Of a stretch of 64,000 nt of DNA, positions 61,910-64,000 are shown in pieces (the stretch's first letter is position 1; each line of letters opens with the position of its first letter). The DNA lies in assembly GCF_017355955.1 (NCBI RefSeq), contig NZ_JAFFID010000004.1, positions 309,390 through 373,389 of the forward strand, in the 5' to 3' direction. The DNA comes from Sabulibacter ruber (GTDB lineage: Bacteria; Bacteroidota; Bacteroidia; Cytophagales; Hymenobacteraceae). Under the pieces are notes generated by a model. That model saw only the letters and a list, made by a program, of their open reading frames with translations, was not told the DNA's origin and made no database searches. The position numbers and the translations under genes were made by a program.

Positions 61910-62791
61910 TCAGTTGAAATAGGCTGCATACTTCTTCGGCATCTCGGTGAGGGGTTTAATCAGGATGTCTTTGTAGTACACCTCGGCGGCTTCGCTCTGG
62001 ATCTGAAGTTTGCCTTTGGTGAGCGGGGTGGCTTTGCCGTTCTCCACGTAGCGGGAATTCTGCAGCACCATTACTACCTGGCCATTCACAATGTGCAGGC
62101 TTTTGTCACCGTAGCAGATCAGCTCAATCTCGGTCCAGTCGTTGTTTTTGCTTTCGTGGTCGGCGCTGCGGAGGCAGAACCCGTCCCGGCCCGAGCCTGC
62201 CCCAAAGCTGAGGAACGGCTGCTGGTGACCGGCCACCGAGTTCATCATGCCTTCGGGCAGAAACGCCCTGATGTCCATAGCCGTGTTGGCGATGGTCCAG
62301 TAATCACCGGTGTGGCCTTCCATGATCTGGAACTCCTGCGAGAGCATCCAGGCGCGCCAGTAATCCACGCCCGCTTTGCCGATGGAGTGGTACAGCACCC
62401 CAGAGTCTTTGAGCAGGTTCTTGCGGGGATCAAACTTGTTCTGGCCCCACTTGTATTTCAGTTTGAGGTGGTAGTTCTCGTACTCCTGCTCGGTGTACAC
62501 GCACCCGTACACCTCGCCGCTAACCTTCAGCAAAGCTTCGCCGTTTTCCTCCACCACCGTGAAAACCGTCTGGCCATTGGGGTTGTAGCCAATGGGCGCG
62601 ATTTCTTTCCCCTGGGCATCTACCGGTACTTTGCCGTTGTAGCCTACTTTGTGCCGGTAGCTCAGGTACGTCTCCCATTGCGACAGGTCTTTGTCAAGCA
62701 GGGGCGTCCATTCTTTTTTAGGTAGAAACGAGGCTAAACCTAGGCAGGTGAGCAGCAGAGCGATAAAGCCGAGGGAAAGTTTTGTTTTCAT
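61910..62791 (-). CDS. DUF1080 (3-keto-disaccharide hydrolase-like) exported protein
   Basis: The 293-residue protein has a signal peptide (MKTKLSLGFIALLLTCLGLASF) and a concanavalin-like beta-sandwich. Typical DUF1080 blocks are FTVVEENGEALLKVSGEVYGCVYTEQEYENYHLKLKYKWG, DSGVLYHSIGKAG, SQEFQIMEGHTGDYW and the C-terminal KGKLQIQSEAAEVYYKDILIKPL. Some members hydrolyse 3-keto-glycosides; activity here is not established. It precedes the esterase gene region on the same strand after a hairpin. Confidence 0.88.
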   Translation of the reverse strand: MKTKLSLGFIALLLTCLGLASFLPKKEWTPLLDKDLSQWETYLSYRHKVGYNGKVPVDAQGKEIAPIGYNPNGQTVFTVVEENGEALLKVSGEVYGCVYTEQEYENYHLKLKYKWGQNKFDPRKNLLKDSGVLYHSIGKAGVDYWRAWMLSQEFQIMEGHTGDYWTIANTAMDIRAFLPEGMMNSVAGHQQPFLSFGAGSGRDGFCLRSADHESKNNDWTEIELICYGDKSLHIVNGQVVMVLQNSRYVENGKATPLTKGKLQIQSEAAEVYYKDILIKPLTEMPKKYAAYFN

Positions 62792-62818
62792 AGAGGAATG
62801 ATGATAGAATCTTGGATT

Positions 62819-62856
62819 GGTTTTAGGGTTAGTTTTTAGAAATCAGGGCTAAAGTA
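62819..62856. repeat. Intergenic palindrome, family P (diverged)
   Basis: GGTTTTAGGGTTAGTTTTT pairs only partly with GAAATCAGGGCTAAAG. Confidence 0.55.
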
Positions 62857-62868
62857 AGCATAAAAAGA

Positions 62869-62926
62869 GAAAGCCATCGGTCTGAATTTCAGCTTTTGTA
62901 AGGCTGCATTCAGACCGATGGCTTTC
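62869..62926. terminator. Long hairpin after the esterase gene
   Basis: A 19-bp perfect stem (62869-62887 with 62908-62926, beginning GAAAGCCATCGGTCTGAAT) encloses a second short stem CAGC/GCTG. It lies 25 bp beyond the esterase stop codon. Confidence 0.8.
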
Positions 62927-62950
62927 CTGGAATTGGAGCCTTATGAAGGT

Positions 62951-64000
62951 TTACTTCTTGGTGGCGAGTTCATCCAGCAGCTGGTAGCGGCCGCGGTTCT
63001 TCTCGGTTTCAAGGCGGGTATTTACGTCAATGTTCAGGTACTGCGGAGTGTTGCCGGTGGCTACCGGCCATTTAGGTAAACCTGCCCCATTGGGATTGCC
63101 GGTCTTGATGAAATTGGCGAAGTACTCCTGCATGGTTTTGGAGACTTTGTAGTCCTCGGGAGTCCAGGCGTAGACTTTGTTGGTGGCCAGGTTGCCCATG
63201 GCATATTCAATCTCGGCGGAGTGGACGGCACCACGGGCAGGTGGCGCTTTAGGCGCGTTGCTGTCTTTGATCACGCCACCGGCCAGACCCGGCGTGGCAT
63301 TGCCCATCTCGGGCACCATCTCGGGCCGAGGGCGGGAATACAGGTAACGGTACACGGGTTTGCCGCTGGTTTTGCCGTGCAGGTCCATCCATTTCCAGGT
63401 GCTGTAGGCAATGAATCGGTCGCCGGCTAAATCGGTGGCGGCTTGCATCACTTCTTCATCGGTGGTGGCGGCGTATTGCTTCAGGATTTCTTCGGCCCGC
63501 TCCCCGAACACGCGTTGCACGGCTTTGGTGAAGTTTTCTTTGGTGGGCGCGTCCTGACCCAGCAAGGCCTGATAGCCCATTTCCTGCGAGTTCCAGCCGG
63601 CCAGCAGCGGAACCTTCGCCTGCTCACCGGCGGCAAAGATGGCGGCAGGCGTTTTCGGGAAGAAGTAGCCGTCAATGGTAGGAACAAATCGGCCCACGCC
63701 CGGCTTGCCCGCTTCGTTCAAAAGTTTTTGGGCGTCCATGGCTCGCAACTGCGCCAGCGAGGTGGCACCAATGCTGGTAGCGAATTTCACGCCATTCTGC
63801 TCGCCTTCCGCCAGAGGAACCGGATCAAACCCCGAGTTCACTAGGGCCCCGCTTTCACCAATAGCACCGGCAATAAGATTCCTGGAAAGCGGAGACGCCA
63901 TCTGCGCACTCACCGACATAGAACCCGCCGATTCTCCGGCAATGGTCACTTTGTTAGGGTCACCCCCGAACGCCGCAATGTTCTCTTTCACCCAGCGCAA
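62951..64000 (-). CDS. Type-B carboxylesterase (5' end outside window)
   Basis: The frame is open to the right edge, so the N-terminus is missing. The visible part starts in LRWVKENIAAFGGDPNKVTIAGESAGSMSVS, with the nucleophile Ser in GESAG. It continues with the alpha/beta-hydrolase core, the Asp/Glu loop NSQEMGYQALL and the His-bearing segment KAPPARGAVHSAEIEYAMGNL. It hydrolyses carboxylic esters; members of this class are often exported, but the signal is outside the window. It follows the DUF1080 gene region on the same strand. Confidence 0.92.
   Translation of the reverse strand: MRWVKENIAAFGGDPNKVTIAGESAGSMSVSAQMASPLSRNLIAGAIGESGALVNSGFDPVPLAEGEQNGVKFATSIGATSLAQLRAMDAQKLLNEAGKPGVGRFVPTIDGYFFPKTPAAIFAAGEQAKVPLLAGWNSQEMGYQALLGQDAPTKENFTKAVQRVFGERAEEILKQYAATTDEEVMQAATDLAGDRFIAYSTWKWMDLHGKTSGKPVYRYLYSRPRPEMVPEMGNATPGLAGGVIKDSNAPKAPPARGAVHSAEIEYAMGNLATNKVYAWTPEDYKVSKTMQEYFANFIKTGNPNGAGLPKWPVATGNTPQYLNIDVNTRLETEKNRGRYQLLDELATKK

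Noticed and set aside
14819..62857. CRISPR array
   Set aside because: The repeats are scattered palindromes of differing sequence without regular spacers.

Overview
The window looks like chromosomal DNA of a Bacteroidota bacterium, most likely a Cytophagales member of the Hymenobacteraceae (Rufibacter/Pontibacter-like). This is inferred from a SusC/SusD pair, two proteins ending in type IX secretion (T9SS) sorting domains, TANNTTTG-type -7 promoter boxes upstream of two genes, a beta-propeller/Y_Y_Y/LuxR-type membrane regulator and several Bacteroidota lipoprotein signals. No rRNA or marker gene fixes the genus.

Positions 1 to about 12,480 are visibly richer in A+T than the rest and end at a tRNA-Arg(ACG) gene whose 3' end faces them. 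This is probably one end of a genomic island. It carries a three-gene operon cut by the left edge (ParB/Srx-like protein with a GNRR motif, SNF2 helicase-like ATPase, DUF3883/PD-(D/E)XK-like protein). Facing it is a DGQHR-domain gene. Further on are a small Cys-rich protein, an exported DRGH-type nuclease lipoprotein, a start-less ORF remnant, a large SBBP-repeat T9SS protein and an orphan PD-(D/E)XK-like protein. The set looks like a defence island and is the best candidate here for an undescribed system.

From 12.6 kb on, the DNA is GC-richer and core-like. 12.6-17.8 kb holds a TVP38-type membrane protein, a cystathionine gamma-synthase/lyase, a SIMPL-domain lipoprotein, a DUF4440-like protein and unknowns. 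17.8-29.2 kb is a beta-glucan (laminarin-type) utilisation locus. Its operon SusC-SusD-PKD lipoprotein-GH16 is divergent from its likely regulator, and the gap between them contains five TACATCA boxes, four of them in two pairs spaced exactly 11 bp. 29.3-33.2 kb holds an old-yellow-enzyme reductase and an rtcB-prfH (RNA ligase plus release factor H) ribosome-repair operon, in which rtcB is interrupted by one in-frame TGA. 34-41.7 kb holds envelope genes (three OmpA-family proteins), a MaoC hydratase, accD and a DUF2238 protein. 41.8-48.9 kb holds an MBL-fold hydrolase, an endonuclease III homologue, a radical SAM protein, a gamma-carbonic anhydrase-like protein, a membrane protein with tandem phosphatase folds, an alpha/beta hydrolase and a glycosidase. 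48-58.5 kb mixes glycosidases, a GT9-like protein, an FrhB-like/pyruvyl-transferase pair, a histidine phosphatase, a standalone Pycsar-effector-like membrane protein, a Nudix hydrolase and a methyltransferase. It is plausibly a carbohydrate assembly or modification region. 58.6-64 kb holds a dioxygenase-like lipoprotein, two coupled thioredoxin-fold proteins, a CPBP protease, a DUF1080 protein and a carboxylesterase cut by the right edge.

Two kinds of non-coding structure stand out. First, at least 16 intergenic imperfect palindromes share arms close to GTTTTAGGGCTGTTTTC. Several have different but self-complementary outer stems, and I saw none in the AT-rich island. Second, there are two copies of a 144-168 bp element with near-perfect 30-bp terminal inverted repeats, each arm containing two small hairpins (MITE/REPIN-like). 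Nothing resembling a CRISPR array, an rRNA or an intact insertion sequence was seen.
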